Shown here piece after piece: positions 49,579 to 59,330 of a stretch of 64,000 nt of DNA. Below the pieces are notes generated by a model. That model was given only the letters and a program-made list of their open reading frames with translations, searched no databases and was not told the DNA's origin. Source of the DNA: Pelagophyceae sp. CCMP2097 (taxonomy: Eukaryota > Sar > Pelagophyceae). Every line of letters starts with the position of its first letter. Positions within the stretch are counted from its first letter, which is position 1. Made by a program: the position numbers and the translations under genes. The stretch covers positions 427,092 to 491,091 of the forward strand of contig MU657186.1 of assembly GCA_026770575.1 (NCBI GenBank), written 5' to 3'.

Positions 49579-51945
49579 TCAGGCCCGTTTCAACTTTACT
49601 TGCAAGTAGTCTTCTCGCCGCGCTAAGGCGAGCAGCGCGTCCCACTCGTAGTAGGGCACGCGGACGACCTTCCACCCAAAGCCGCGGAGCAGCTTTTCCT
49701 TGAACCGCGCCTTGCCGCAAAGCGCGCGCGTCACGGCGCCGTCATTTGAGCCGTGGAGGTAGTGCATCGGACCATCAAACTCGATTGCGACTTTACAAGT
49801 CGGCTGCGCCATGTCGATGGAGATGCCCTCGTCGGTGACGTACTCGTAGTCGTGCTCCCAGTGGACGCGCTCGAGGGCGAGCGAGACTTGGCGTTGCTCC
49901 GTCGACGCCGCTTGCTCGAGGTGGAGGTGCGCCGCCCGCAGCAGCGGCTCGTAGGGTTGCAGGAGCTGCGCGAGCGGGTGCTGCGGCGTCGCTTTCACAG
50001 AGTTGTAGACTTGGTGGAGTTGGGCCATGTTCTCGTCCTGAAAGCTCATCTTCGACCCCATCGCCGTTGCGATCGCCTCGAACAACAACGGCGCCTCGAC
50101 GCTCGCCGCCGTAAAGGCCCAGGCGGTGTTTGCGAGGTCTTGGGACCGGAACCCCGAAACCTTCGTCGGTACTGCCGCGATCGCCTCGAACAGCACCCGT
50201 GCTGCGACGCCCGCTGTCGCATAAGCCCACACCGTATTTGCGACGTCCCACGGATTGAACTTGTCGATCTTCTTCACCGCTTCATCAGCGGCCGCCTTGA
50301 ACAGCGCCGGCGCGTCGACGCCCGCCTTTGCAAAGGCCCGAACCATGCTCGAAATCTGCCGCGGCTCGAACGTTGCCATCTTGTTCGGCGCCTCCGCGGC
50401 GACCGCCTCGAACAGCGCCGGCGCCGCGACTCCCATTTTTGAATACGCCCAGACGGTGTTTGCGAGCGCTTGCGAGTTGAACGTCGCAATCTTCTTCCTC
50501 GCCTCAAAAGCGACCGCCTCAAACAACGACGACGCCTCGACGCCCGCCTTTGCAAAGGCCCACACCGTGTTTGCGAGCTCTTGCGAGTTGAACGCCGCAA
50601 TCTTCTTCGAGGCTGCGGCAGCTATGGCCTCGAACAGCAAAGGCGCCTCGACGCCCGCCGTCGCAAAGGCCCAGGCGGTGTTGGCGAGATTTTGCGCGTT
50701 GAACGTCTCCATCTTCTTCGGTGCTTCCAAAGCGACCGCCTCGAACATCAAAGGCGCGTCTTCGCCCGCCGCTGCAAAGGCCCAGACCGTATTCGCGAGG
50801 CCTTGTGCAACGAACGATTCGACCTTTTCCACCGCTTCTACGGCGATGACCTCGAACAACGACGGCGCCCAAATGCCCGCCGTCGCAAAGGCCCAGGCGA
50901 TGTTGGAGAGCGACTGCGTTTTGGCCTTTGGGGCCAGTTTCGCCGCCTCTGGCGCAATGGCGAGGAAGAGCACCGGCGCTTCGACCCCGGCCTTTGCAAA
51001 TGCCCACGCTAAATTCGACAGCTCCTGGGCATTGAACAAGTCGATCATCTTGCACGCTTCGTTTCCAATGGCCTCGAACAACGCCGGCGCCCTAACGCCC
51101 GCCTTTGTAAAAGCCCACGCCGTGTTCGCGAGAGCTTGCGAGTTGAAGGTCTTCAGCTTGCGCACCGCTTCAGAGGCGAGGGCGCGGAAGAGGTCTGGGG
51201 CAGGGATGTTTGCGGTTGCGTACGCCCACGCGACGTTGTTCAAATCCTGCGGCGTAAAGGCCACAATCGTCAGCGGCGCCTCGTTTGCCACCAGGCCAAA
51301 CAAAGCCGGCGCCGGGATCTCCATCTTCGCGTAGGCCCAGACGACTTGGGCCAAGGCTTGTGCGGTAAAATCGGGCATCTTCTGCGGAGCGGCGGTTGCG
51401 ACTTCGGCGAAGAGCGACGCCGAAGGGACGCCGACTTTGGCCATACCCCAGACCGCGCTGGCGAGCTCGCGCGCGCCCCAGGGCCGCGCATCTTCACGGA
51501 TGTTCGCGGCCGCCCTCTGCGCGAGTTGCCTTAGGGCTTGCGTATCGGCCGCGTCCGTGCACCTGCTCACGACGCCGATCCTGTACAGCGCCGTGGCCAG
51601 GTTGATGTGGTTAAATTCGTCGCCGCTGCGCCGGTAGATTTCGAGGACGTTTGCGGCGTCCTTGGCCTCTGCGAGCTTTTTGTTCAGGGCCACCGGCCCC
51701 GGGACGTACGCAAACGGCTTTGGGTCCGAGCCCCACCATTGGGCTTTCCGCTTCTTGACATGTGGTAGATGGTGCTTCGGCAGGACTCGCTTGCGGTACT
51801 TTCGCGCGTCTAAAGTTTCCTCCACCTGTTGTTCGTCCGAAACAAACGGAATGCCGGGCGTATCGTGGCCCTCGCGGTACTGCGTCGCGCGCGTGCCAGG
51901 GCCTTGGACGCTGCTGCTGTAAGACCGGCGCGCCAGCCGCTGCAT
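49579..51945 (-). CDS. RAP-domain protein with about 14 tandem 38-residue helical repeats
   Basis: RAP-domain proteins of this type bind organellar RNA. Starts at ATG 51945 (MQRLARRSYSSSVQGPGTRA), a mitochondrial- or plastid-targeting-like basic leader. After EIYRRSGDEFNHINLATALY there are about 14 repeats of about 38 residues with a consensus like FNAQELANTAWAFAKAGVEA then PALFEAIA. The C-terminus is the RAP domain: ISIDMAQPTCKVAIEFDGPM, HYL, LLRGFGWKVVRVPYYEWDAL and a basic end at 49579. The RAP fold is related to PD-(D/E)XK nucleases; here IEFDG carries the Asp. No intron is needed. Upstream frame continues beyond the Met but belongs to the next gene. Repeat units are closely similar, suggesting recent expansion or gene conversion. 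Confidence 0.88.
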   Translation of the reverse strand: MQRLARRSYSSSVQGPGTRATQYREGHDTPGIPFVSDEQQVEETLDARKYRKRVLPKHHLPHVKKRKAQWWGSDPKPFAYVPGPVALNKKLAEAKDAANVLEIYRRSGDEFNHINLATALYRIGVVSRCTDAADTQALRQLAQRAAANIREDARPWGARELASAVWGMAKVGVPSASLFAEVATAAPQKMPDFTAQALAQVVWAYAKMEIPAPALFGLVANEAPLTIVAFTPQDLNNVAWAYATANIPAPDLFRALASEAVRKLKTFNSQALANTAWAFTKAGVRAPALFEAIGNEACKMIDLFNAQELSNLAWAFAKAGVEAPVLFLAIAPEAAKLAPKAKTQSLSNIAWAFATAGIWAPSLFEVIAVEAVEKVESFVAQGLANTVWAFAAAGEDAPLMFEAVALEAPKKMETFNAQNLANTAWAFATAGVEAPLLFEAIAAAASKKIAAFNSQELANTVWAFAKAGVEASSLFEAVAFEARKKIATFNSQALANTVWAYSKMGVAAPALFEAVAAEAPNKMATFEPRQISSMVRAFAKAGVDAPALFKAAADEAVKKIDKFNPWDVANTVWAYATAGVAARVLFEAIAAVPTKVSGFRSQDLANTAWAFTAASVEAPLLFEAIATAMGSKMSFQDENMAQLHQVYNSVKATPQHPLAQLLQPYEPLLRAAHLHLEQAASTEQRQVSLALERVHWEHDYEYVTDEGISIDMAQPTCKVAIEFDGPMHYLHGSNDGAVTRALCGKARFKEKLLRGFGWKVVRVPYYEWDALLALARREDYLQVKLKRA

Positions 51946-52174
51946 CGTACCGACACGCGCCGCGACGCCGGCTTCCCGGGACAGAACAAATTCTCGCCCC
52001 ACAATCGGTGAACTTTTGGCTTTCGGCGAGTTCGGAAACTTTTGTGTGTCTTCGGTTTCCCTCATGACCCAGAAGCCCTCACACATGACCCAGATGCCCT
52101 GACAGGCGTTCGCCCGCGTTTGTCCCTCGCCGTCGCGTGCGCTGCGTTGATTCCGAGAGGCATGTAACGAATGT
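51946..52174. promoter_or_regulatory. Intergenic promoter region of the RAP-domain gene
   Basis: About 230 bp between the RAP gene ATG and the stop of the next minus-strand gene. It has a direct repeat: CATGACCCAGAAGCCCT and CATGACCCAGATGCCCT at 52063 and 52085. No TATA box is evident. Confidence 0.4.
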
Positions 52175-54390
52175 TCACGGCGGCGCGGCGGTGCCGTTGA
52201 GCGCGTCGAGGACGGCGCGGATGCCACCTGCGAGCACACGTTTGTGGTCCTCGGGCGGGCGGCGGGATGCGGACCTGCTTTCTGGATGACGAGCTTCTCC
52301 GGCGTCGAAAAGTCTGCGAGCTTTGGCGCCTTTGAGCCCTGCATGCGGTCGCGCACGAGGCGCTCGGCGTCTTTGCAGTGGAGCTGCGACAGCGCGCCCG
52401 GAGACGTCACGAACGCCACCTAGGGATCAACACTCCAAGCATTCAACGCGGAAGGCCCGCGGACCTTTGTGCTGAGCTCGTCGACGAGGGCCTGGAGGTT
52501 AAAGTTCTGCCGGCGCTCGCCTTCAGCGTGCTCGAGCAGCTTTCTCAGCATCCTACGCACTCCGTCGAGGCGCCGCAAAGGCGATAAGGGCGCACTTGAG
52601 GCGCTCGTCGGAATCCGCGGCCATTAGCTCGAAGCGCGAGAAGATCTCCGGCAGCGCTTCGCTCAGCACCCTACGAGGCGCCTCAGCGGTGGGCGGGCGG
52701 TGGCGGACGGACCTGCGTTCTTCTGCGAGGACTTTAAACGTCTCCGAGTCCGTGTCGTCCTCCGACTTGGCCGCCGCCGCGCGCCCGGCGAGGGCGTGCG
52801 TGGCCAACCAGTGCGTCGCGCGCACGGCGAGGCCCAAAACCGCCGCGTCGCCCGACGAGACGTAGACGACGGGGATGCTCACGTCGCCGCCGCCCTCGGC
52901 GCGCCGCGTCGGCGACAGCCACTCGACGTGGTACGGCCTACGAAGCCGCTGTCGCGACATTGTGGCGGGTCCCGTCCCCACGGACCCAGCGTTATGCAGA
53001 AACGGACCCGGCGTTTGGGAGCGTTTTCGTCTTCAAAGACACAAAGAGCGCGGCGTTGATCCTGCCCTCGTCGAGGGCGCGCTGGACCTGCGTTGCTTCG
53101 TTTCGAGGGCATGGGTTTTCGGAGACGCACGTCGGCTTTGAAGCGGTCAATGTCCAGTTTGGAATTGAGACGGTCTTTCGCCTTCGTTTCCTAAAAGAGA
53201 TTCATGGTAATCGGTGTCACCTCCGAGTCGGAGGGAAAATTCGAGTCGGTGTCACTTTGTTAAAATTACCTGAAACATCTTCATGCCGTCGGGCGTCGTC
53301 ACGAACCGGTCGCCCATGCCAGCAGTCTTCGACACGTCGCTCTACAAGCGTAGGAAGATCCTGTGGGGGCACCAACAACTGCTTGGCGGCCCTGGAGGGC
53401 GAGTCCTTTGCCCCCCCGCTCGCCGCTCACGATGTCGCATCTGAGCGCGTCGACGATGACGTCTTCCATGTCGCCCTCCCCAATGGCGCCGAGTTTCGGG
53501 GCGTGCAAGAACGTCGCCGAACGCGCCTGCTCGAGGGCGGCGCGGTGCAGCTCGCGCTCTTTCTCCAACTGATCCTTTGAGTAGACGTTCTCCGCTCTCA
53601 ATGACGCCAGCGCCGTCTCCAGCGCGCCGCGGCCGAGGCGCCCCTCCTGCTGCGCCGCCTCCATGGCCGCCAGCAAAGCCTTTGGCTCGTCGCGCGCTGA
53701 GGCCAGCGTCGCCTCCAACGTCGAAACGCGCGCGCGGTACGCCTCGGCCGTCTCGCGCTTGTCCGCCTGGAGCACTTTGAGCGAGTCGTCAAGCGACTTG
53801 ACGCGGAGCTCCCACAGCTGCGCCACGTCGAGGCGCAGGTGCGCCGCCACGGACTTGGCGCCCGCGTCCATGCCCTCGAGCTGCGCCTGCGTGCGGCCAC
53901 GCGACATACAAGTCCCGCAGGCGACAGCCGCATAAAAGTCCCGCGACGCCGCAAAAGGCCCAAAGGCACGGGGGTGCGCACACCTCGAGCGTCTGGACGC
54001 GTGCGAGGCGATCCTTGTCGAGCTCGCCGACGAAGCTCACGAGACGCGGCAGCAGCTCGAGCCTGACGGGCGCCGTCGCACAGCGGTGCGCGGTCGGGGC
54101 CGGACGCCGTCGGCATACGCGCGCGCCGTCTCGCTCGGCGTCGCTGAGTCCCACCACTCGGGCACGACAAAGTCCTCCGGCACACTCAGCGCCACCGCCC
54201 GGCGAGGCACCTCGGCGCCGTTCGCCGGCGTGGCGCGCGTGCTCGACGTGCTCGAAGGCGTGCTCGATGACGACGAAGACGCCAGGACGAGCCGGGCGCC
54301 GCCGCGCCGCCGAACCAGGCGCAGCGCGACGACGGCCGCGCGCGGCCGGACAAGCATGGACAGCGTGAGCGCCATGCACGGCATCCACAT
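52175..54390 (-). CDS. Membrane-anchored coiled-coil protein with PD-(D/E)XK nuclease-like domain
   Basis: Starts at ATG 54390 with a signal-anchor (MWMPCMALTLSMLVRP). Introns assemble SVPEDFVVPEWWDSATPSET via GCGCGC|GTATG to CGTCAG|GCTC to LELLPRLVSFVGELDKDRLA. A coiled coil follows (LRVKSLDDSLKVLQADKRET). Next comes KLGAIGEGDMEDVIVDAL, then SDVSKTAGMGDRFVTTPDG, then, after an intron ending TCTTTTAG, ETKAKDRLNSKLDIDRFKAD and NAALFVSLKTKTLPNAG, PYHVEWLS, IPVVYVSSGD. This order (Gx-GE, DxS..xGD, ExK, ld..rFxxDv, aalFVSL) matches a restriction-endonuclease-like fold known from large DNA viruses, phages and algae; the Asp of MGD and the E-x-K at 53182-53190 would be the catalytic set. The C-terminus (KLLEHAEGERRQNFNLQALV) ends near 52175 through a junction I could not fully settle. 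A 42-nt intron is present near 52580. Confidence 0.68.
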
Positions 54391-54597
54391 CCACCGCAGG
54401 CGGTCGGCGACGATGTGGCGTAGCGACCCGGCCTGCCGCGACACGAAACCTCGTCGTCGAGGCGGAATATTCGCTGAAAACACCTTGGGATAGTTGCTTG
54501 CTTAAGATCCACCCTGGGATTTGATTCCTATATCGTGTAGGATTCCTATACAATAAAATTTAATGTACAATAATTATTGAAACAATGAAAGCTCCGG

Positions 54598-54681
54598 AGC
54601 TGGGCGTTCTCGCCCGACGGCACGCGCATCGCGACGACGAGCGACGACGGAACGGCGCGGCTCTGGAACGTCGTACTCTGA
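54598..54681 (+). pseudogene. Isolated WD40 repeat fragment
   Basis: A frame of 27 codons plus stop encodes SWAFSPDGTRIATTSDDGTA followed by RLWNVVL, an almost perfect C-terminal WD40 blade (SPDG...SxDGTxRLW). It is preceded by an AT-rich stretch with no start codon or upstream blades on either strand nearby. It is best read as a gene remnant or an insertion of a gene end, less likely the last exon of a gene outside the visible context. Confidence 0.55.
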
Positions 54682-54864
54682 TGCATTCAGTGTAGCTGCA
54701 GAAGGCTCTTTGTTGGGTGGGTCCGTTCTGTCGCACGCCGACTTGATACCCAGAGGTCTCTCGGGAGCGCGCGGTGGACCACTCTCGGAGCCGACGGAGT
54801 GGGTTTAGAAATACGCCTCTCCGCGGTCGTCGTGCTTGTTCGTGCTCGCGTGGCGTCTGCGGCG

Positions 54865-56118
54865 TCACTCCCAGACGGCACCGTCGACTGCGTCTGGTTC
54901 GATGGCGAGGCGTGCGAAAAAGTCGTAGCGCGGCTGCGCGCCGTTTTGGGCGCGCGCTCTTCGGAGGAAGTCGCCCCAGGAATCGGGTGTCACGGGCGTG
55001 GCCGCGCGGCCGGCGGTGGTCACGGCGAAGCCGTGCGAGATGAGCAGCTGCAGGATCGCCACAAACGAGTCGCCGCTCCGCACCATGTGGTTGTGGCCGA
55101 TCTCAAAGGCAATCGTCCGGATCGCGCGCCTGTAGAGAAGCGTCCACGCGGGCCGCGACGACGGCCGAAGAGGGACGCACGCTGCAAAGAGCTTCTCCGC
55201 GCCGAGCTAGACCGCGCGGTTCACGACGCATCGGGTGCATTCAAAACAGGAAACTCACGAAGAGCTTTGGGTCGTAGAAGCCGACCTTCATGAGGAGGAT
55301 TCTGGGCGGCGGCGAGAGCACGTCGTCGAGCCGCCTCGGCATCACACTAAAGTCCGTCGCAACGTGAGATACCGCGACGGGCTTGCCGCGCGGCACCCGC
55401 GCGGGAGGCGCCCGCGGCGCGGGCCGGCCTACGCGCCAACGTCGACTTTGGTGCGGTCGACGCAATGCACTCACCGCGGCCCGGCCGCGGCGGCCCCGCC
55501 GCTGGCGGAGCGGCTTGCTCCTTTTCCTAATACCGACCGCGGTCAGGCACAAACGTCGAGAAGAAGGGAACGCACCTGCGCCGACGGGACGTGCCAGGTG
55601 ACGTTCTTGTTCCACGACGTTTCGTTCGTCAGCGCCACGTACGCGTGCAGCGTCAGGTGCTCTGCAATCTTGGCGTTCTTTCGCACGCTCGAGGTGAGGT
55701 AGAAGAGGTTTGAGCGGAACGGTTCGATTGCGACGGTGGCGATGCCGTGCGCGGCAAAGAGGAGGCTACACATGCCGATATTCGCCCCCGCATCCACAAA
55801 AACACTCCCAACCGCGTCGTCCTCCGACACCGTCTGCAGCTCGGCCTGCCAGACCTTCAGCCTAGGCGCAGGCCTCCGGGCACCGGCGGAGGGTGCGCAA
55901 AGGGACGCCGGTGCGGACAGGGCCTCGCATTCGGCGGATGCGCCGCTCTTGCGCACGGTGTCCGACGCGCGGTCCGGCTTGCGTCGGAGGCACTGCGTGT
56001 ACGGTGTCGTCGCGCGGATGAAGGACATCCAAGCGCACGTCTCCCCCGCCGAATCGATCAGCGGCGTCGCCCCGCACGGCGCCAGCGCCGCTAGCCACAT
56101 GGCGAGGGACCGACCCAT
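54865..56118 (-). CDS. FkbM-type SAM-dependent methyltransferase, secretory
   Basis: Start at ATG 56118 with a signal peptide (MGRSLAMWLAALAPCGATPL). The class I methyltransferase core is clear: GSVFVDAGANIGMCSLLFAA (SAM-binding loop) and IATVAIEPFRSNLFYLTSSV with the acidic Glu after beta2, both typical of the FkbM family. A GT-AG intron series joins HVPSAQ to a Pro-rich exon, then VPRGKPVAVSHVATDFSVMP, RRLDDVLSPPPRILLMKVGF and, via CTCTTC|GTGAGT to GTCTAG|CTC, LGAEKLFAACVPLRPSSRPA. The usual KxDVEGxE motif is altered to MKVGFYDPKLF. It ends GAVWE at 54865. FkbM enzymes methylate sugars or other hydroxyls; the substrate here is unknown. Confidence 0.75.
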
Positions 56119-57436
56119 GGCCGGCGGTGATATGCGGCGAGGCACCGGCCGAGCGGCGCGCCCAAAGGACCGAAGCACACGGGTCCGCCTTCGACGTCGC
56201 GATGCCCTGCAGGCTGCAGGCTGCAGCGCGACCTTTCGCCAAAACCTGCAATTATGTAAACACCGGTTCGATGAAGATACCTTCCAAACTTTAAGGCCGC
56301 GGCTCGTGCACTGGCTCGTGCGCGGCCGGCGCCGGTCCGACGGGTGTAGCCCCAGAGGCCCACCCGAGGCCGCTCTTGGGCGAGCGCGAGCGCGATGACC
56401 GCTTTGGACGACGCATTGGCCAGGCGGTGAGTCGCGCATCGGCGGCGGCGCGCTCGAGCGGCCGCGGTGGATATATGCCCGCTCGAGCGGCCGCGGTACT
56501 CGTTTCCGCCCAGCAGCACAAGCACGTGTAGGTATATATCGACGCCGGCGGCGAAAGAGTTTGACGCGGGTGGCTTCTCGGCGGTGTGCATGCAGGCGAC
56601 CTTCTCCGTGGGCTGGGCGCTGCCCTTTGCTCGACCGGCGCTGCGGTGCGCGCCCCGGCGAGCGACGGCCGGCCGCCGTTGCGCGGCGTCGGAGCGCATG
56701 CCGACGGCAATCCCCGCGCAGGCGGTACGCGCGCGACGGCGCGAAGGAGAGGCTCGGGCAGCGGCTCGGTTTGGCTTGCGACACTGGTCTGGGTTCCGAC
56801 AAGGGTTCCGACGACGGCGAGGCCTCGGCCACGGATCGGGCAGCATCGGAAAGGGGCCCGGAGACAATCTTCGCGCCGAGGGACCGCGCAAAGTCGCTTG
56901 ACCGCCGCACAAAGGCCGCCGCCGCTGCCTCGTGGTGCGTAGGCGCGGGTGTCGCGCACTCCCTCCCCGACCATTCCAAACCGGGCGCCCTGCAGGTGGG
57001 ACCCCTTTGGCCAAGGAGAGTCCGAGCCGGCGCCGCGAAGGCGCTCGAAGGACACCGAGTCGTATACGTGCGTCCCTCGCTGACTTTGGGCCGAGACATG
57101 ATAGGGCCCCGCGTCGCACTGCATCCTCGCGCCTGCCCGCAGGGACCGAAACACGTCGACGGCGGCCGCGCCTCGACCGCACGAAGACGTCGAGGCGCCT
57201 TCATCACTCTGGGCAGCGCTGGAGGCGCTTTACTCCGGGCCGATCGAAGACGGCGAGCCCACGAGGCCCGTCGAGGCGCTCCCAGGGGCCATCCTGACCA
57301 AGAGCGACCGCGCACTGTCCGGGATGGGACTTTGACGCCGCGATGCCGACGCTCGTCTCGACATACTTCTTCATCCCGAGGCAGGTCCGAGTCGCTGCGT
57401 GCGACGTGCTGTATGTAACTTGTTCCATTAAATCAT
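56119..57436. other. Unassigned 1.3-kb region
   Basis: Long open frames exist on both strands, but all have the Arg/Pro/Ala bias of shadow frames in GC-rich DNA and none shows a conserved motif. A direct repeat of CGCTCGAGCGGCCGCGGT occurs at about 56450 and 56480. It likely contains the FkbM promoter at the left and the 3' end of the DUF1275 transcript at the right. Confidence 0.4.
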
Positions 57437-58341
57437 TCAGACCCCCAGCGTGAAGTGCGCGCCGTTTGGCGGCCGTTCGTGGAAGGCGATGAACGCGGCG
57501 GCGAGCGCGACGGTCGGGAGGCACGTATACTGATGGCTGGTCCATAATTTCTTTACCGCCTGCGCGCCGAAATTTGCGCCGAGCACAAACGCCGTGAAGA
57601 AGCGCGCGAGCTCGCGCGCCTCCGCGTATGCGGCGCGGCGCTCTTCCGGTGTGCCGCGGCCGCACGCGCAGACGACCGCCGCGGAGACGATCTTCTGCAG
57701 GCCGCCGGTCATGTACGCAAGTCGAACTTTGACTATGCCCTTGAGGTTGATTACGTCGATGGCGCCCATGACGCCGCAGAGCGGGAGCACGGCGTAGCGG
57801 CCGATTACGGGCAAAGCAGCCTCGCCGCACGCGGCCACGACCACGAGTGCTAGCGCCAGCACTTGAAAGCTGCCGCGCCGCCGCCGGCCGGGCGCGTCGG
57901 CGAAGAAGCCCGCCGCCGACCCGACCAAGAACGCGAGGATGGCGGCGGCGGCCACGCCCGCTTTCGCCGCATCCACGGGCGCCACGAGCGCTGTCCCGAG
58001 CGTGATGCCTGCGCAACGGCGCGTCTTTGGCGAGTCTTTGGCGCGCGCGGCTTTCTTCCGCGGCCATGGAGTGGCCGATCACCGAAGGGACGCCGGTGCC
58101 GTGCTGTTGCCGGTCATGAACCCGCCAAAAAGCCCAAAACGCAAAAACGCTACAGTCGGCGTTATCTTCGCGGGCGGCGGGCGCGGGCCTCACTGTTGGC
58201 GTTGATGAAGCCGTTGCACCAGGCCAAAGCGCAGCCGTAGGCGGCGCGGTGCGCGGGGGACAGTTCAAAAGGCTTCGCGTTTCCGCCTTCGTCCGCCGGC
58301 AGCGGCGCGTAAGCCCCTTGGATGGCCATGGCGCCGGCCAT
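57437..58341 (-). CDS. DUF1275 (YoaK-like) multi-pass membrane protein
   Basis: Start at ATG 58341 (MAGAMAIQGAYAPLPADEGG). Exon 1 ends in HRAAYGCALAWCNGFINA, the first helix. Exon 2 (acceptor near 58153) encodes FLRFGLFGGFMTGNSTAPA, with the MTGN signature of DUF1275. The last exon encodes helices PVDAAKAGVAAAAILAFLVG, VLALALVVVAACGEAALPVI, NLKGIVKVRLAYMTGGLQKI, the second TGxLxK hallmark, and a C-terminal helix ending in AHFTLGV at 57437. The exon 2/3 junction is not fully resolved. DUF1275 proteins are common in bacteria and algae and their transport function is not established. Confidence 0.75.
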
Positions 58342-58630
58342 CTTCCGGCTCACCGGGCCCTCGGCGGCGTGGAAGCGGGGGGACGTCACGATTCCGAACC
58401 AAGGCGGGGCGACGTCACGATTCCTAACCACCGAACGCGCTCCTGGCCTCGCACTTTGGCCCTCGCGTATTCTACAATGTACAACATTATTGTAAAGGTT
58501 AGCACGACGCGTGCCGTGGTTCTGGCACGAGCAAGGGCCGGCAAGTTCGAAGGATACGAAGACCCTCATGCCTCTTGCAAAGGGCCCAAGTTGGGAGCCC
58601 CCTTGGAAGCAGGCGCTTTGTTCTTCGGAC

Positions 58631-59244
58631 TTATAGCCCAGGGCTTGTTGTGGCGAAAACCACGAGCGCGCCAAAGACGACGACTACGGCGGCAAGGCCG
58701 GCGAAGTAGAGGCCGCCCTGCTCGAACGTTGGGGTGAGGACGACGAGGTCTTGCGCCGCGGTCCACCGGAGGTTGCACTCTTTGTCGACCTCGACGAGGG
58801 ACCCGGGCGAGACGGCCAACGGCGCGTCGGCGGAGTTGCCTATTTATGTATCGTCAGCATGGGTATCAAGAGTGAATATGATGTCGGACGCCTGCGCGCG
58901 ACGTCGCGCATCGCACCGCCGTCGAGGGGCCGCACCTCCGGCGAAGACAGAGTACTCGACCGTCGCTTCGCCCTCGAGCACGTAGCGCACCGTGCCCGCC
59001 TCGACCATCTCCTCGAAGACGCCCGGCCCGCGCGTCGTAAACGGCCAGTCGCGGACCTGCAGAGGCATTGCGCGCGTGGGGCGCCCGAAGCCCTCGGACG
59101 CACGCCCTTCTCCATGGCGACTTGAGGCGAGAGGTTCGAGACCCTGATCGAATTCAAGAGCGACCCATGCCGACCGGTAGCGGCGCGCCGCGGCGGTGCG
59201 AATGCCGACGCCAACGCGGCGAGGCTCAGAAGGCGGAGCATCAT
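58631..59244 (-). CDS. Plastid-targeted cupin-domain protein with C-terminal membrane helix
   Basis: Start at ATG 59244. The N-terminus MMLRLLSLAALASAFAPPRR is a signal peptide ending in the ASAFAP motif with Phe at the cleavage site, as for import into complex red plastids. After an intron follows LQVRDWPFTTRGPGVFEEMV and EAGTVRYVLEGEATVEYSVF, then SPGSLVEVDKECNLRWTA, which matches a Cupin_3/DUF861 small beta-barrel. The end carries a transmembrane helix (GLYFAGLAAVVVVFGALVVF). Stop at 58631. A membrane-tethered plastid cupin is uncommon; enzymatic function is unknown and the metal-binding His residues of classical cupins are not obvious. Confidence 0.75.
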
Positions 59245-59330
59245 ACGGATACTAGTATACCCTTCTCCGAAAAAGCGTTTGTTTATAATTACGCTGCCCC
59301 ATATTAGCGATAACTCGAGGTTGCGCCCGA
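59245..59330. promoter_or_regulatory. Bidirectional promoter between cupin and lipase genes
   Basis: Only 86 bp separate the two divergent ATGs. The lipase side has a TTATAA-like box at 59283-59288 about 45 bases before its ATG. The cupin side has TATACTAGTATCC just upstream of its ATG. The two genes must share regulatory DNA. Confidence 0.6.

Noticed and set aside
49208..49609. Open frames through the second N block
   Set aside because: Artefact of unknown bases between two convergent gene ends.
56291..57418. Overlapping 285-360-codon frames on both strands
   Set aside because: No motif, extreme Arg/Pro/Ala content and mutual overlap; not reported as genes.
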